Part shown: in pieces, positions 25,909 through 35,022 of the stretch | Layout of the letters: each line of letters opens with the position of its first letter | How positions within the stretch are numbered: the stretch's first letter is position 1 | Assembly (NCBI GenBank): GCA_910587235.1 | Contig: CAJUKD010000003.1 | Location: 62,001 to 126,000, forward strand | DNA from: an uncultured Muribaculaceae bacterium | Lineage (GTDB): Bacteria; Bacteroidota; Bacteroidia; Bacteroidales; Muribaculaceae | DNA: 64,000 nucleotides | Direction of reading: 5' to 3' | Position numbers and translations under genes: made by a program | The notes under the pieces: model-generated | What the model saw: only the letters and a program-made list of their open reading frames with translations | What the model was told of the DNA's origin: nothing | Databases searched by the model: none

Positions 25909-27558
25909 TTATTTATTGGTATGCTCGTATTTGAGTGTCATCGAAGGCTGGTCGCACACATCTGCTGCACCGAAGTACTGTATGGGTCCGGGATAGATGT
26001 AGCATGTGTTGAGCGCCCATTCGTCGCGTTTTGCGGCGAATTTCTGGAAAGGTTTGCCGTCGAGGCGTACGAGTGCTTTCTGTATCACGGGTTTGTCCTC
26101 GGCGTTGCGGCGTTCCATGTTCATCATCATAGTGATAGGTATGCCGCCGGCGATCCATTGTACGGCCGGATTCACCAGATTGCGTATCGACGACATGTAG
26201 CCGGTCACACCGCCGTTGATAAGTGCTGCGGCATTGTATCCTAGCGAGTAGCAGTAGTCGGCGTCGAAATTCGAGGGATCGGCGCAGCGTCCTTCGTAGC
26301 CGAAGAAGTGGTGTAGCGAGGAGAATTTTCCGTTTGCGGCCTTGAATGCGTCGGATTTGGCGAGAGCCTGGCCTACGAGTTCGCTGAGAAGCTTTTCTGT
26401 TTCGATAAGCGACACCTGTACGTTGCCGTGGGGGTCGCGGTCGAGCATAAGCTGCCGCGCTACGGATTCGGGAAGGCTGTTGAGAGCTTCGATGTTCTGC
26501 TTGTCAAGATTGTTGAGGATGAAAGCGGTGAGTTCCTCGGTGTTCATTTTTGCCACCTCGTCCTTGTGTGCGCCCAGAAGTTCGTTAAGAGCGGAGATCA
26601 GACGCTTGAATTCGGGAATGAATTCGATAAGGCCTTCGGGAATAAGAACTGTACCGAAATTGTTGCCTTCGGCGGCGCGGGCCGTAACGATGCCGGCGAT
26701 GTAGTTCACGATATCGTTGAGGCTCATGTTCTTTTCCTCGACTTCTTCGGAGATGATGCACACGTTGGGCTGTGTCTGAAGCGCGCATTCCAGAGCGATA
26801 TGGCTGGCCGAGCGACCCATCAGTTTGATGAAGTGCCAGTATTTCTTGGCCGAGTTGCAGTCGCGCTGTATGTTGCCGATGACTTCCGAGTAAACCTTGG
26901 TGGCGGTGTCGAAACCGAAAGAAGTTTCGATAAGGTCATTCTTGAGGTCGCCGTCGATGGTCTTGGGACAGCCGATCACCTGTACGCCTGCGTTGATAGC
27001 CTTGTAGTATTCGGCCAGCACGGCGGCGTTGGTGTTGGAGTCGTCGCCGCCTATGATTACCACGGCGGTGATGCCGAGTTCGCGAAGGATTTCAAGACCT
27101 TTGTCGAACTGTTCTTTCTTTTCCAGTTTGGTACGTCCCGAACCGATGATGTCGAAGCCGCCGGTGTTGCGGTATTCGTCTATGATGGGAGCGGTAAGTT
27201 CGATATACTTGTGGTCGACAAGACCGCCGGGACCCATGAGGAATCCGAAAAGGCGGCTGTCGCGGTGTATTTTCTTGATACCGTCGAAAAGGCCGCTGAT
27301 CACGTTATGGCCGCCGGGTGCCTGACCGCCGGAAAGGATCACGCCGACATTGACAGGCTTGCCTGCTCCGGGGGTGGGGTTCTTTTCGAAACGGATTTCA
27401 GGAAGACCGTAGGTGTTGGGGAACAGTTTGCGGATAGCTTCCTGGTCGGCTACCGATTCTGTAGGACGGCCCTCTACAACCTTTACGGCTCCTGTGAGCA
27501 CGATGGGGAGCTTGGGCTGATAGGCTGCACGAGCCTTTTGCAAAGCACTCTTTTTCAT
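25909..27558 (-). CDS. pfp: Diphosphate-fructose-6-phosphate 1-phosphotransferase, long type (549 aa)
   Basis: Motifs of the PPi-dependent phosphofructokinase are clear: [19 protein letters not shown] (about residue 72), [15 protein letters not shown] with the aspartate that blocks ATP use, [10 protein letters not shown], and [13 protein letters not shown]. The enzyme reversibly phosphorylates fructose-6-phosphate with pyrophosphate. Length is that of the long clade found in plants and Bacteroidetes. A GCAAAGGT stretch upstream may be part of its promoter. Confidence 0.95.
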   Translation of the reverse strand: MKKSALQKARAAYQPKLPIVLTGAVKVVEGRPTESVADQEAIRKLFPNTYGLPEIRFEKNPTPGAGKPVNVGVILSGGQAPGGHNVISGLFDGIKKIHRDSRLFGFLMGPGGLVDHKYIELTAPIIDEYRNTGGFDIIGSGRTKLEKKEQFDKGLEILRELGITAVVIIGGDDSNTNAAVLAEYYKAINAGVQVIGCPKTIDGDLKNDLIETSFGFDTATKVYSEVIGNIQRDCNSAKKYWHFIKLMGRSASHIALECALQTQPNVCIISEEVEEKNMSLNDIVNYIAGIVTARAAEGNNFGTVLIPEGLIEFIPEFKRLISALNELLGAHKDEVAKMNTEELTAFILNNLDKQNIEALNSLPESVARQLMLDRDPHGNVQVSLIETEKLLSELVGQALAKSDAFKAANGKFSSLHHFFGYEGRCADPSNFDADYCYSLGYNAAALINGGVTGYMSSIRNLVNPAVQWIAGGIPITMMMNMERRNAEDKPVIQKALVRLDGKPFQKFAAKRDEWALNTCYIYPGPIQYFGAADVCDQPSMTLKYEHTNK

Positions 27559-27690
27559 TGTAAGACAGTATCTTTTAAGTGGTTGATTGTTGTTTTTGAA
27601 AATTTACCGCAAAGGTCGTAAAAAATAACGGTTTTAGAGGTAACAGTTGTGTGAATATATGTTTAATAATCTTTCGATGCGGCAAAAAAA

Positions 27691-28983
27691 TTACATTTTG
27701 GATATATCGCCGACAATTACACTCCGCATCGTTTCTCCCATAAGATAGCGCCCCGTCATTTCGGCTATGATGTCGGGCGTAAGGGAGGCGATAGCGCGTT
27801 GCTGGGCTTCGAAATAACCATCCGGCATGTCGACGATCAGCGCTGTACTGTGGTAGTTCATTATCGACAGCGGTGAGTCGAGGACTTCAGCCAGCGAGCT
27901 TGCGGCGTGGAATTTAAGTCGTTCGAGTTCCTGGCCTTGCGGAGGATTGTCGCGCATCCTGCGCACTTCGGCATATATCTCGTCTGTCACCGCACGCGTA
28001 TAGCGGTTGTCGCACTGCGCGCTGATATGTATGCTGCTGCCTTCGCGAGAGCCGGCAAGGTAGGCGTAGATGCCGTAGGTATATCCTTTTTCTTCGCGTA
28101 TGTTGGCCATAAGCCGCGAACCGAAATAACCTCCGAGAGCCATTACCGTCAGGCGTAGCGGAATATAGTCGGGATGAGTCCGTTCTATCGTCGGAATGCC
28201 CATGGCTATGGCCGATTGCAGAGAACCGGATAGGTTTTCGGTCACTTCGGTAACGGATTCCGGAGTAAAGGCTCTGAAGTCTTGTACGATTCCGGCGCCG
28301 TCGAGCCGCAGGTTCTCGAGAAAGTCGAGATAATGGGCGCGAAGACTGTCGTCGAGTTTTCCTGCAATGAATGCGTGGGCGCCCTGTGTGCTGTTGTGCC
28401 GTTTGTGGAATTCGGAAAGTTCACTTCCGTCGGTGGCGTCTATGCCGGCCGGAGTAGGGGAAAAAGCGGCGGGATGGTTTTTTCCGCACAGAATTTCAGA
28501 AAGGCCTTTGTCGGCCAGATAACTCACCTTTGCCATATCCGTCAGCAGCCGCGATTTCATCTGAAGACGCGCGTTCTCCACAGCGCGTTCGTCGAAAGTC
28601 TGACAGCACACTATGTCGCTTATCATGGGGAGCACGGCATCGACGCGGCCGTTGAGCGTGATCATTTCGAAACCGGTGTAATGCTGGTGGCATTTGCCGT
28701 TGAAGCGAGTGCCGTTGAAATCGAGGATATCGGCAATCTGTTCGCCGCTGTAGTGCCGGCTGCCTTCGGCCGCGAGGGCGGCAAAAAGCTGGGGAACTAC
28801 AGGGTTGGCGCAGTCGCATGTGCCGCCGGGGAAAAGTAGCGACATGGAGCTGACAGGCTGATCTCCGCCATTGTAGAGGTGAACAGTCATACCATTGTCA
28901 AGCTGTGTGACCTCTTCAGGCGGCAGTGCGCGGAATTCGAACGGCTTTACGGGTGGTGGAGTGCGTCTGTCGGTCATCGTCAT
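27691..28983 (-). CDS. M16 (insulinase) family peptidase homologue lacking HxxEH (430 aa)
   Basis: The fold is M16: two halves of about 200 residues, with NIREEKGYTYGIYAYLAGS near residue 292, which carries the conserved Arg/Tyr pair of the family. The N-terminal zinc motif HxxEH is not found; the matching segment reads PQLFAALAAEGSRHYSGE. It therefore resembles the non-catalytic partner of two-subunit M16 peptidases, but no catalytic partner is adjacent. No signal peptide is seen. The ATG overlaps the kdsB stop (ATGA), so it follows kdsB in the thiE-like/kdsB operon. Confidence 0.85.
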   Translation of the reverse strand: MTMTDRRTPPPVKPFEFRALPPEEVTQLDNGMTVHLYNGGDQPVSSMSLLFPGGTCDCANPVVPQLFAALAAEGSRHYSGEQIADILDFNGTRFNGKCHQHYTGFEMITLNGRVDAVLPMISDIVCCQTFDERAVENARLQMKSRLLTDMAKVSYLADKGLSEILCGKNHPAAFSPTPAGIDATDGSELSEFHKRHNSTQGAHAFIAGKLDDSLRAHYLDFLENLRLDGAGIVQDFRAFTPESVTEVTENLSGSLQSAIAMGIPTIERTHPDYIPLRLTVMALGGYFGSRLMANIREEKGYTYGIYAYLAGSREGSSIHISAQCDNRYTRAVTDEIYAEVRRMRDNPPQGQELERLKFHAASSLAEVLDSPLSIMNYHSTALIVDMPDGYFEAQQRAIASLTPDIIAEMTGRYLMGETMRSVIVGDISKM

Positions 28984-29741
28984 AAACTGTTTTTCTCAAG
29001 CAGACGGCATGCGGCTTCAAGGTCGGCGGGAGTATCGATGCCTATGGTCGCTTCGTCGGTGAGCGCGACTCTGACCTTATATCCGGCCTGGAGCCATCGG
29101 AGCTGTTCCAGCGATTCGGCCAGTTCAAGCGGCGACTGGGGAAGACGCGTTATGCTCTCCAGAGTTGCCGCACGGTACCCGTAAAGTCCGACATGGGTGT
29201 GGAATACGGTCTTGTCGAGCCATTCTTTCCATTCCGCTCCGCGGACATACGGGATAATGGAACGCGAGAAATACAATGCGTTCATCTTTCCGTCCATCAC
29301 CACTTTGGGCGTATTGGGATCAAAAAGCGCCTCGAACCCTCTGGATTTGTCGAAAGGGCGGGCGAGGGTGGCGATTTCCACATCCTTGTCGTCAAAACAT
29401 GCTTTCAGCGCTTCTATTTGCGATTTGGCTATGAAAGGCTCGTCGCCCTGTATGTTAATCACCACGTCGGCATCCGAATCCAGTCTGTTGTATGCCTCGC
29501 GGCAGCGGTCTGTGCCGCTGCGGTGTTCTGTCGAAGTCATGACCGCACGGCCGCCAAAAGCCTCGACCGCATCATATATGCGTGAATCGTCGGTAGCGAC
29601 AGCTGCGTTTCCTTCGCCGAGAGCCTCGGTCACGCGGCGGTAGACACGTTCTATCATAGTCATGCCGCCTATCATCGCGAGTGGTTTGCCCGGAAAACGT
29701 GTCGAAGCGTAGCGGGCCGGTATTATACCTATGAATTTCAT
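28980..29741 (-). CDS. kdsB: 3-deoxy-manno-octulosonate cytidylyltransferase (253 aa)
   Basis: MKFIGIIPARYASTRFPGKP at the start is the CTP-binding signature of KdsB; VINIQGDEPFI and the AVATDDSRIYDAV segment follow. It makes CMP-Kdo for lipopolysaccharide inner core. The ATG at 29741 begins exactly at the signature, whereas the open frame extends 12 codons further. It starts 19 bp after the ThiE-like gene and overlaps the M16 gene by 4 bp. Confidence 0.95.
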   Translation of the reverse strand: MKFIGIIPARYASTRFPGKPLAMIGGMTMIERVYRRVTEALGEGNAAVATDDSRIYDAVEAFGGRAVMTSTEHRSGTDRCREAYNRLDSDADVVINIQGDEPFIAKSQIEALKACFDDKDVEIATLARPFDKSRGFEALFDPNTPKVVMDGKMNALYFSRSIIPYVRGAEWKEWLDKTVFHTHVGLYGYRAATLESITRLPQSPLELAESLEQLRWLQAGYKVRVALTDEATIGIDTPADLEAACRLLEKNSL

Positions 29742-29760
29742 ACTTGATGTTTGTAAAAAT

Positions 29761-30339
29761 CTATCGGAGAGCTTCAATCATTCGTTCGACAGCTTCTTCG
29801 GGATTTTCGCTCGTAGACATAGAATGTCCAGTCAGCACTCCTGACACTCCTTCTGCTTTTAGGGCGGGGGCATCCGATGCCGTGAAATCGCCGCTGGCGA
29901 CGACCGGAATTGTCAGGCCCAGTGCCGATGCGTCTTTGATGAATGCTGTCCTTTGTTGCGCGGTGAATTCCCGGGGCATAACCACATAGTCGATGTCGAG
30001 CGACTGCATGGTCGATGCGGCAGCGACTGTAGCTACCTCAACGCCGATAATGGCTTCGGCGCCAAGTTTTTCGCGTACGGCTCCCGCTGAAAAATCCCGT
30101 CCAAGCAGACACACGCCGTGCACGCCCAGTTCGCGTGCAAGTTCAGGCCTGTTCTCTATGGTCAGGATAACACCATGTTCCCGGCATTCGGGAATAAGTC
30201 CTTCGGCGACGGCTTTTAACTCATCGTCAGTCATTTCCGGCGCATTAAGCTGCAGCCACATACATCCGCCTTTCATAGCCGCACGGGCAAGATCGGCCAT
30301 ATTGCGTGTTTCGCTTGGTTCTACCTTGAATTGTAACAT
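29761..30339 (-). CDS. ThiE-like thiamine-phosphate synthase family protein (192 aa)
   Basis: A TIM-barrel of ThiE/TenI type is indicated by GVHGVCLLGRDFSAG, the VVMPREFTAQQRT segment (in place of the family's GPIFPT-type loop), IPVVASGDFTASDA and a C-terminal GVLTGHSMSTSENPEEA. Several residues differ from typical ThiE active-site motifs, so TenI-like or another function is possible. No other thi genes are near; it leads an operon with kdsB and the M16 homologue. Its promoter at 30344-30375 lies so close to the ATG at 30339 that the transcript would have almost no leader. Confidence 0.72.
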   Translation of the reverse strand: MLQFKVEPSETRNMADLARAAMKGGCMWLQLNAPEMTDDELKAVAEGLIPECREHGVILTIENRPELARELGVHGVCLLGRDFSAGAVREKLGAEAIIGVEVATVAAASTMQSLDIDYVVMPREFTAQQRTAFIKDASALGLTIPVVASGDFTASDAPALKAEGVSGVLTGHSMSTSENPEEAVERMIEALR

Positions 30340-30343
30340 ACTA

Positions 30344-30375
30344 CAAAAGTAACAACAATCGTCAAGCCTGACAAA
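30344..30375 (-). promoter_or_regulatory. Promoter abutting the ThiE-like start codon
   Basis: On the minus strand TTTG (30372-30375), a 20-bp spacer and TACTTTTG (30344-30351) form a full consensus. Only 4 bp separate the -7 box from the ATG, so transcription should begin at or inside the start codon. Confidence 0.65.
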
Positions 30376-30409
30376 AATTTATGATTAAAAAACTTTTATT
30401 GCCTGACTA

Positions 30410-30440
30410 TTGTTTTTTTGATTGAAGAGTTGTAATTTTG
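30410..30440 (+). promoter_or_regulatory. rho promoter (-33/-7)
   Basis: TTG at 30410-30412, a 20-bp spacer and TAATTTTG at 30433-30440 precede rho by about 240 nt. Confidence 0.7.
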
Positions 30441-30679
30441 CATCGAAAACAAGGATTAGACCTCTCTCCCGCAAAATTCTCTCCGGAACCAATTATATGA
30501 CAGCCCTCTCGTATGTCCGGGCCATAGAGCCGTGATGCGTGTGGCGTTTTCTTTTACCAGTAAAAATCCCCGTCAGTAAATTTTAAACAATTAAGCCGTA
30601 ACCACGCATTAATGCGTGGCAACATTGAATCAGAGGCTCGACTTTGAAGAAAAATTTCTGCCCTCACACATTATAAAAT
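30441..30679 (+). promoter_or_regulatory. Long 5' leader of rho with an 18-bp palindrome
   Basis: About 230 nt of leader separate promoter and ATG. It holds a perfect 18-bp palindrome CCACGCATTAATGCGTGG at 30602-30619, able to form a hairpin in RNA, and a small TTTTACCAGTAAAA hairpin near 30550. No ORF is recognised. Rho commonly controls its own mRNA in bacteria, and the long leader would suit that; autoregulation here is inference. Confidence 0.5.
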
Positions 30680-32665
30680 ATGTACAACATTTCAGAGCTA
30701 AACGAAATGCCGGATTCCGACCTCAAAAGTGTGGCCGAAGGTATGAATCTGAAAAAGATTGATTTAGACAAAAAAGAAGAACTTATCTACAGAATCCTCG
30801 ATCAGCAGGCTATCGACCGTGCGGCTGCTTCCGCTTCCGAACAGAAAAAACGTGCCGAAACGTCGCAGACCGATAAGCAGCCGAAAAAACGCGGCCGCAA
30901 GAAAAAGGAAACCGTAGCCGAACAGCCTGCGCCAGAAAAAAACGTCGCACAGGAAGCAACATCCGAAAGCGCCCCGGTGCAGCAGGACACAAAACCCGAC
31001 AGCAGCCCCGCAGAAGGAGCACCTGTTGTTGTTGAACGCAAACGTCGCGGTCGTCCGCCGAAGAAACGCCCCGAAGAAGCAGTGGCTGCATCTGCCGCTC
31101 CCGTGAAGAATGAGGCTGAAACGGTGCCGCAACCCGAATCGTCGGACTCGCTGCCTGAAGTGCAGCAGACAGTGGCGGAATACCGTCCCGCAGAAACGGA
31201 TAATCAGCAGGAAAATAGCGAAGGGCAACCCGTTGCGGACGATTCCGGGCGCGCATCGGAACCTCAGGCGAAACGCGATTTCCGCCCCGGAGCCGATGGC
31301 TCGCTGGGAGCATTCTTCCCCCGTAGCGTGGGCCGCAAGTTTGTTCCACGCAGCGAACGCGAAAGAGAAGAAGCTGAAAAAGCCGCAGCAATCGCAGCAG
31401 CTACCACACCCATCGTGATAGCCGAACCGGGCCAGGTAATCCCTCAGCAGCAACAGCAGGGTAAAAAGAATAAGAAGAACCGCTTTCAGAACCAACAGAA
31501 CAAAGCGCAACAGCAGCAGATGCCGCCACAGATGCCGCGCTACGATTTCGACGGAATCCTGCGTGCGGTAGGTGTGCTTGAAATTGTGCCCGAAGGCCAC
31601 GGTTTCCTGCGTTCTTCCGATTTCAACTATCTCGCTTCGCCCGACGACGTATATGTTACCCAACAGCAGATAAAGGCATTCAGCCTCAAGACAGGCGACG
31701 TAGTCGAGGCTACAGTCCGTCCGCCGCGCGAAGGCGACAAATACTTCCCGCTCTCCGACGTGTTGAGCGTCAACGGCCGTTCACTCGATTTCATCCGCGA
31801 CCGTGTGCCGTTCGAACATCTCACTCCTCTTTTCCCCGAAGAAAAATTCAACCTCACCGGAGGCCGTTCATGCACCATGTCCACACGGGTCGTCGACATG
31901 TTCTCTCCGATAGGCAAAGGTCAGCGAGGTCTGATCGTAGCCCCGCCCAAGACCGGTAAGACCCTGCTCCTTAAAGATATCGCGAACGCCATTGCCGAGA
32001 ATCACCCCGAAACCTATATCATGATTCTCCTCATCGACGAACGCCCCGAGGAAGTGACCGACATGCAGCGTAGCGTCAACGCCGAAGTAATAGCCTCGAC
32101 ATTCGACGAACCTGCCGACCGACATGTGAAAATTGCAGGAATTGTTCTCGAAAAAGCCAAACGAATGGTCGAATGCGGACACGACGTCGTAATTCTCCTC
32201 GACTCCATTACCCGTCTGGCACGTGCCTACAACACCGCACAACCCGCATCCGGAAAAATTCTGTCAGGCGGTGTCGACGCCAATGCCCTTCAGAAGCCCA
32301 AACGATTCTTCGGTGCCGCACGTAAGATCGAAGGCGGTGGCTCTCTTACAATCATAGCGACAGCACTTACCGAAACAAGTTCCAAGATGGACGAAGTCAT
32401 ATTCGAGGAATTCAAGGGAACAGGCAACATGGAACTGCAGCTCGACCGCAAACTCTCCAACAAGCGCATATTCCCCGCTGTCGACATCATGGCCTCCAGC
32501 ACCCGTCGCGACGACCTGCTGCTCAGCAGCGAAACTCTCAACCGCATGTGGATTCTGCGTCGCTTCCTTTCAGACCGCAACTCCATCGAATCGATGGAAT
32601 TCATCCTCGACCGCATGGAACGTACGCGTGACAACGACGAACTCCTTCGCACCATGGGCGATTGA
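30680..32665 (+). CDS. rho: Transcription termination factor Rho with long disordered N-terminal insert (661 aa)
   Basis: Residues 1-45 form the Rho_N helical domain ([20 protein letters not shown]). Residues about 48-285 are low-complexity: Lys/Arg/Glu/Pro-rich blocks such as KKRGRKKKE and a Gln-rich run near 255-290. The RNA-binding OB fold follows ([18 protein letters not shown]), then the hexameric ATPase with Walker [16 protein letters not shown] (about 420) and Walker [17 protein letters not shown]. It ends RNA synthesis in an ATP-dependent way. A comparable disordered insert in Bacteroides thetaiotaomicron Rho has been reported to drive phase separation and matter for gut fitness. The C-terminus looks complete. 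Confidence 0.96.
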   Translation: MYNISELNEMPDSDLKSVAEGMNLKKIDLDKKEELIYRILDQQAIDRAAASASEQKKRAETSQTDKQPKKRGRKKKETVAEQPAPEKNVAQEATSESAPVQQDTKPDSSPAEGAPVVVERKRRGRPPKKRPEEAVAASAAPVKNEAETVPQPESSDSLPEVQQTVAEYRPAETDNQQENSEGQPVADDSGRASEPQAKRDFRPGADGSLGAFFPRSVGRKFVPRSEREREEAEKAAAIAAATTPIVIAEPGQVIPQQQQQGKKNKKNRFQNQQNKAQQQQMPPQMPRYDFDGILRAVGVLEIVPEGHGFLRSSDFNYLASPDDVYVTQQQIKAFSLKTGDVVEATVRPPREGDKYFPLSDVLSVNGRSLDFIRDRVPFEHLTPLFPEEKFNLTGGRSCTMSTRVVDMFSPIGKGQRGLIVAPPKTGKTLLLKDIANAIAENHPETYIMILLIDERPEEVTDMQRSVNAEVIASTFDEPADRHVKIAGIVLEKAKRMVECGHDVVILLDSITRLARAYNTAQPASGKILSGGVDANALQKPKRFFGAARKIEGGGSLTIIATALTETSSKMDEVIFEEFKGTGNMELQLDRKLSNKRIFPAVDIMASSTRRDDLLLSSETLNRMWILRRFLSDRNSIESMEFILDRMERTRDNDELLRTMGD

Positions 32666-32681
32666 TAAAGAACACATAAAC

Positions 32682-32739
32682 AAAAGCGGGGTGGCAGATG
32701 CAAGTACATCAATGACTTGCGCCTGCCACCGCCGCTTTT
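32682..32739 (+). terminator. Intrinsic terminator-like hairpin after rho
   Basis: AAAAGCGG, GGTGGCAG and GCAAGT blocks (32682-32705) pair with ACTTGC, CTGCCACC and CCGCTTTT (32715-32738) to make a long stem just past the rho stop. The rest of 32740-32979 is AT-rich with no recognised gene. Confidence 0.75.
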
Positions 32740-32979
32740 GTCATTTGATTGTATTGTTTCTGGTAGCTATATAGCTCGTTGAAAATGAATAGGACTAAGA
32801 GCGGATTTGCTGCTATAAAATCGAAATTCCGCTCCACGCCTCGGATTATTTGCTCTATAAGTTGTAATTTAATATATTTGACTAACATCTTTGTTAGTAT
32901 AACTATATGCTGTTTTTTCGACACTGCCAAACCCGATACAAATTATTTTATTACAAGATAGTAATTCTAAATAATAACG

Positions 32980-33026
32980 TTGCAAATCGGCCGATTTGCA
33001 AGAATAAGAGATAATAGCTAATTTTA
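32980..33026 (+). promoter_or_regulatory. Promoter of the SpoU/ssb operon with an overlapping 22-bp palindrome
   Basis: A perfect 22-bp palindrome (32980-33001, half-site TTGCAAATCGG) contains the -33 element TTTG at 32995-32998. A 20-bp spacer leads to TAATTTTA (33019-33026), one base off the -7 consensus, 8 bp before the ATG at 33035. A symmetric site covering the -33 element is the usual position for a dimeric repressor. The regulator is unknown. Confidence 0.65.
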
Positions 33027-33034
33027 CGGCACTA

Positions 33035-33838
33035 ATGGCAATAATAGAAATAACGACACTCGACCATCCCGGCGTGGCAATATTCGCCTCGTTGACCGAA
33101 GCGCAGCTCCGCAATCGTCTTTCGCCTGCCGACGCCATGTTCATCGCCGAAAGCCCGAAGGTGATACGTGTGGCGCTCGACGCCGGATGTGAACCATTGG
33201 CCCTGCTCTGCGAGAAGCGTCATATAAACGGCGATGCCGCCGACATAATAGCCCGTTGTCCGGACATGCCTGTCTACACCGGTTCGCGCGACCTCCTTGC
33301 CGGACTGACAGGCTACACGCTCACCCGCGGTGTGCTCTGTGCAATGCGTCGTCCGCATATGCCCGACGTATCAGAACTTTGTCGCGACGCCCGCAGGGTA
33401 GTGGTGATCGACGGAGTGACCGACACCACCAACATCGGAGCCATCTTCCGCTCGGCAGCAGCACTGGGAATCGACGCCGTGTTGCTGACCACTACTTCGT
33501 GCGACCCTCTCAACCGTCGTTCAGTCCGCGTGTCGATGGGGTCCGTTTTTCTTGTGCCGTGGACATGGTTGCCCGGATCACCCTCATTATTGCATCAGTT
33601 TGGATTCAGAACTGCCGCCATGGCATTGACCGACGACTCCGTGTCGCTCGACGACCCCGCCCTATGTGCCGAAGAACGCCTTGCTGTAATAATGGGTACC
33701 GAAGGCGACGGCCTCTCTCGCGATGCGATTGCCGAAGCCGACTACGTTGTGCGTATCCCGATGGCACACGGGGTCGATTCGCTGAACGTCGCCGCCGCTG
33801 CCGCCGTGGCATTCTGGCAACTCAGGATAAAAGATTAA
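33035..33838 (+). CDS. TrmH/SpoU family RNA 2'-O-methyltransferase (267 aa)
   Basis: An N-terminal substrate-binding part (RLSPADAMFIAESPKVIRVA) is followed by the SPOUT knot. It carries motif 1 VTDTTNIGAIFRSAAALGID (about 133-152), motif 2 VIMGTEGDGLSRDAI and motif 3 VRIPMAHGVDSLNVAAAAAV. The family methylates ribose in tRNA or rRNA; the target here is unknown. The ssb-like gene starts 8 bp after the stop. Confidence 0.93.
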   Translation: MAIIEITTLDHPGVAIFASLTEAQLRNRLSPADAMFIAESPKVIRVALDAGCEPLALLCEKRHINGDAADIIARCPDMPVYTGSRDLLAGLTGYTLTRGVLCAMRRPHMPDVSELCRDARRVVVIDGVTDTTNIGAIFRSAAALGIDAVLLTTTSCDPLNRRSVRVSMGSVFLVPWTWLPGSPSLLHQFGFRTAAMALTDDSVSLDDPALCAEERLAVIMGTEGDGLSRDAIAEADYVVRIPMAHGVDSLNVAAAAAVAFWQLRIKD

Positions 33839-33846
33839 GCAGGCTT

Positions 33847-34158
33847 ATGAACAAGGTTATTCTACTTGGAAATGTGGGACGCGACCCGAAGATACGCTTT
33901 GTCGATTCGCGTCAGGTTGCCGAATTCCCTCTTGCCACATCGGAGCGGGTCGCAGGCTCCGACAGCCCCGAGATCACCGAATGGCACAATATCGTCATGT
34001 GGGGACGTTCGGCCGAGATGGCCGAACGCTACATCCGCAAAGGCGCCCGATTGCTCGTCGAAGGGAAAATACGTACACGCTACTGGGAGGACAACAATGC
34101 CATAAAACGCAGCATTACCGAAATATACGTCGATAATTTCGAACTACTTCCCCGTTGA
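33847..34158 (+). CDS. ssb: Short single-stranded DNA-binding protein (103 aa)
   Basis: The OB fold is complete: MNKVILLGNVGRDPKIRF, VAEFPLATSERV, EWHNIVMWGRSAEMAERYI and GARLLVEGKIRTRYWED. The protein ends at VDNFELLPR, without the Gly/Pro-rich linker or acidic DDDIPF-like tip that recruits partners in standard SSBs. It is therefore probably a second, specialised SSB. It sits in one operon with the SpoU methyltransferase. Its last 15 bp overlap the convergent TPR gene. Confidence 0.9.
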   Translation: MNKVILLGNVGRDPKIRFVDSRQVAEFPLATSERVAGSDSPEITEWHNIVMWGRSAEMAERYIRKGARLLVEGKIRTRYWEDNNAIKRSITEIYVDNFELLPR

Positions 34159-35022
34159 TTTCTTGGCGAAAAGCCCCTTTACCTTCACTGCCGATGCTCC
34201 CAGTTCCACAGCCCGTCGGGCGTCGGCATGCGCATCGTCCATGCGGTAACGGTCGCGGTTGAGCCATGCCCGGTAGTAGAACAGTTCGGCATCGTCGGGA
34301 TACTTCTTCATCCCGTCGGCTATCACAGTCGAAGCCTCGCTCAGATTGCCGAGAGCCAGATGGCATCCGGCAAGCCCCGCATAATATTCGGCAGCTGAGT
34401 TTTCAGAAGAAACAAGCTTCTCAAAATATGGAATAGCCTCGCGGTCGCGACCTGTAAGCGAGTACAAAGCTGCAAGAGCCGCCGCCGTATCGCCGCCTGA
34501 CGGTGCACAGTTTTTCAGCACCGTGAAATCAGCCTCCGCCACATCTGCCTTGCCGTCGTAGAGAGCTATCATCCCGTGGTAGAAACGTGCGTCCGCATTC
34601 AGCGAATCTACACTGAGCACACGGCTGAAATCATCGTATGCCTCGCGGTCGCGTCCCATACCCAGCAGAACAAGCGCCCGATTACCGCGTATCGTGGTCA
34701 TTGCAGGATAGCGGCGAAGAGCCTCGTCGAGGATGCTTAAAGCAAGCGAATCGCGTCCGAGAGAATGATATGCCATTCCGAGATTCGACATAAGCAGGGC
34801 ATTCGACGGGTGGTTGGGACGCACCGACATGGCGTCGATAAGCCTTGCGCCGGCCTCTTCGTAATCCCCTCTGGAGAAAGCGCTGTCCGCCTCGGCAGTG
34901 AGCAGAAAATAAGGATCCTCTTCATCTTCGGCAACCGACGTTGGCGTGCCGGACAAGGAAACGGAAGCCGAAGCACAGAGGACTGTGCCGAGCAGCAAAA
35001 GCGAAAAGCTCTTTTTCATCAT
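34144..35022 (-). CDS. Periplasmic tetratricopeptide-repeat protein (292 aa)
   Basis: A signal peptide (MMKKSFSLLLLGTVLCASAS) precedes six or seven TPR-like helical pairs: SAFSRGDYEEAGARLIDA, LGMAYHSLGRDSLALSILD, RALVLLGMGRDREAYDDF, YYAGLAGCHLALGNLSEAS. TPRs make protein-protein contacts; no catalytic domain is seen. The open frame continues 27 codons upstream, but the signal peptide fixes the start at 35022. A -7 box TAACTTTG lies at 35037-35044 on the minus strand. Confidence 0.85.
   Translation of the reverse strand: MMKKSFSLLLLGTVLCASASVSLSGTPTSVAEDEEDPYFLLTAEADSAFSRGDYEEAGARLIDAMSVRPNHPSNALLMSNLGMAYHSLGRDSLALSILDEALRRYPAMTTIRGNRALVLLGMGRDREAYDDFSRVLSVDSLNADARFYHGMIALYDGKADVAEADFTVLKNCAPSGGDTAAALAALYSLTGRDREAIPYFEKLVSSENSAAEYYAGLAGCHLALGNLSEASTVIADGMKKYPDDAELFYYRAWLNRDRYRMDDAHADARRAVELGASAVKVKGLFAKKSTGK

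Noticed and set aside
26428..27621. 397-codon open frame on the plus strand
   Set aside because: Antisense shadow of pfp; Val/Phe/Gly-rich sequence without family features.
31420..31540. CAG/CAA-rich stretch that could be taken for a microsatellite
   Set aside because: It is the in-frame Gln-rich end of the disordered insert of Rho and the codons are mixed, so it is not a simple DNA repeat.
30764..31663. 299-codon Cys/Phe-rich open frame on the minus strand
   Set aside because: Antisense of the low-complexity part of rho; the Cys and Phe come from reading Lys/Ala/Gln codons backwards.
32709..32930. 73-codon minus-strand open frame after rho
   Set aside because: It starts inside the downstream AT-rich region, ends within the terminator stem, and shows no family resemblance or promoter.
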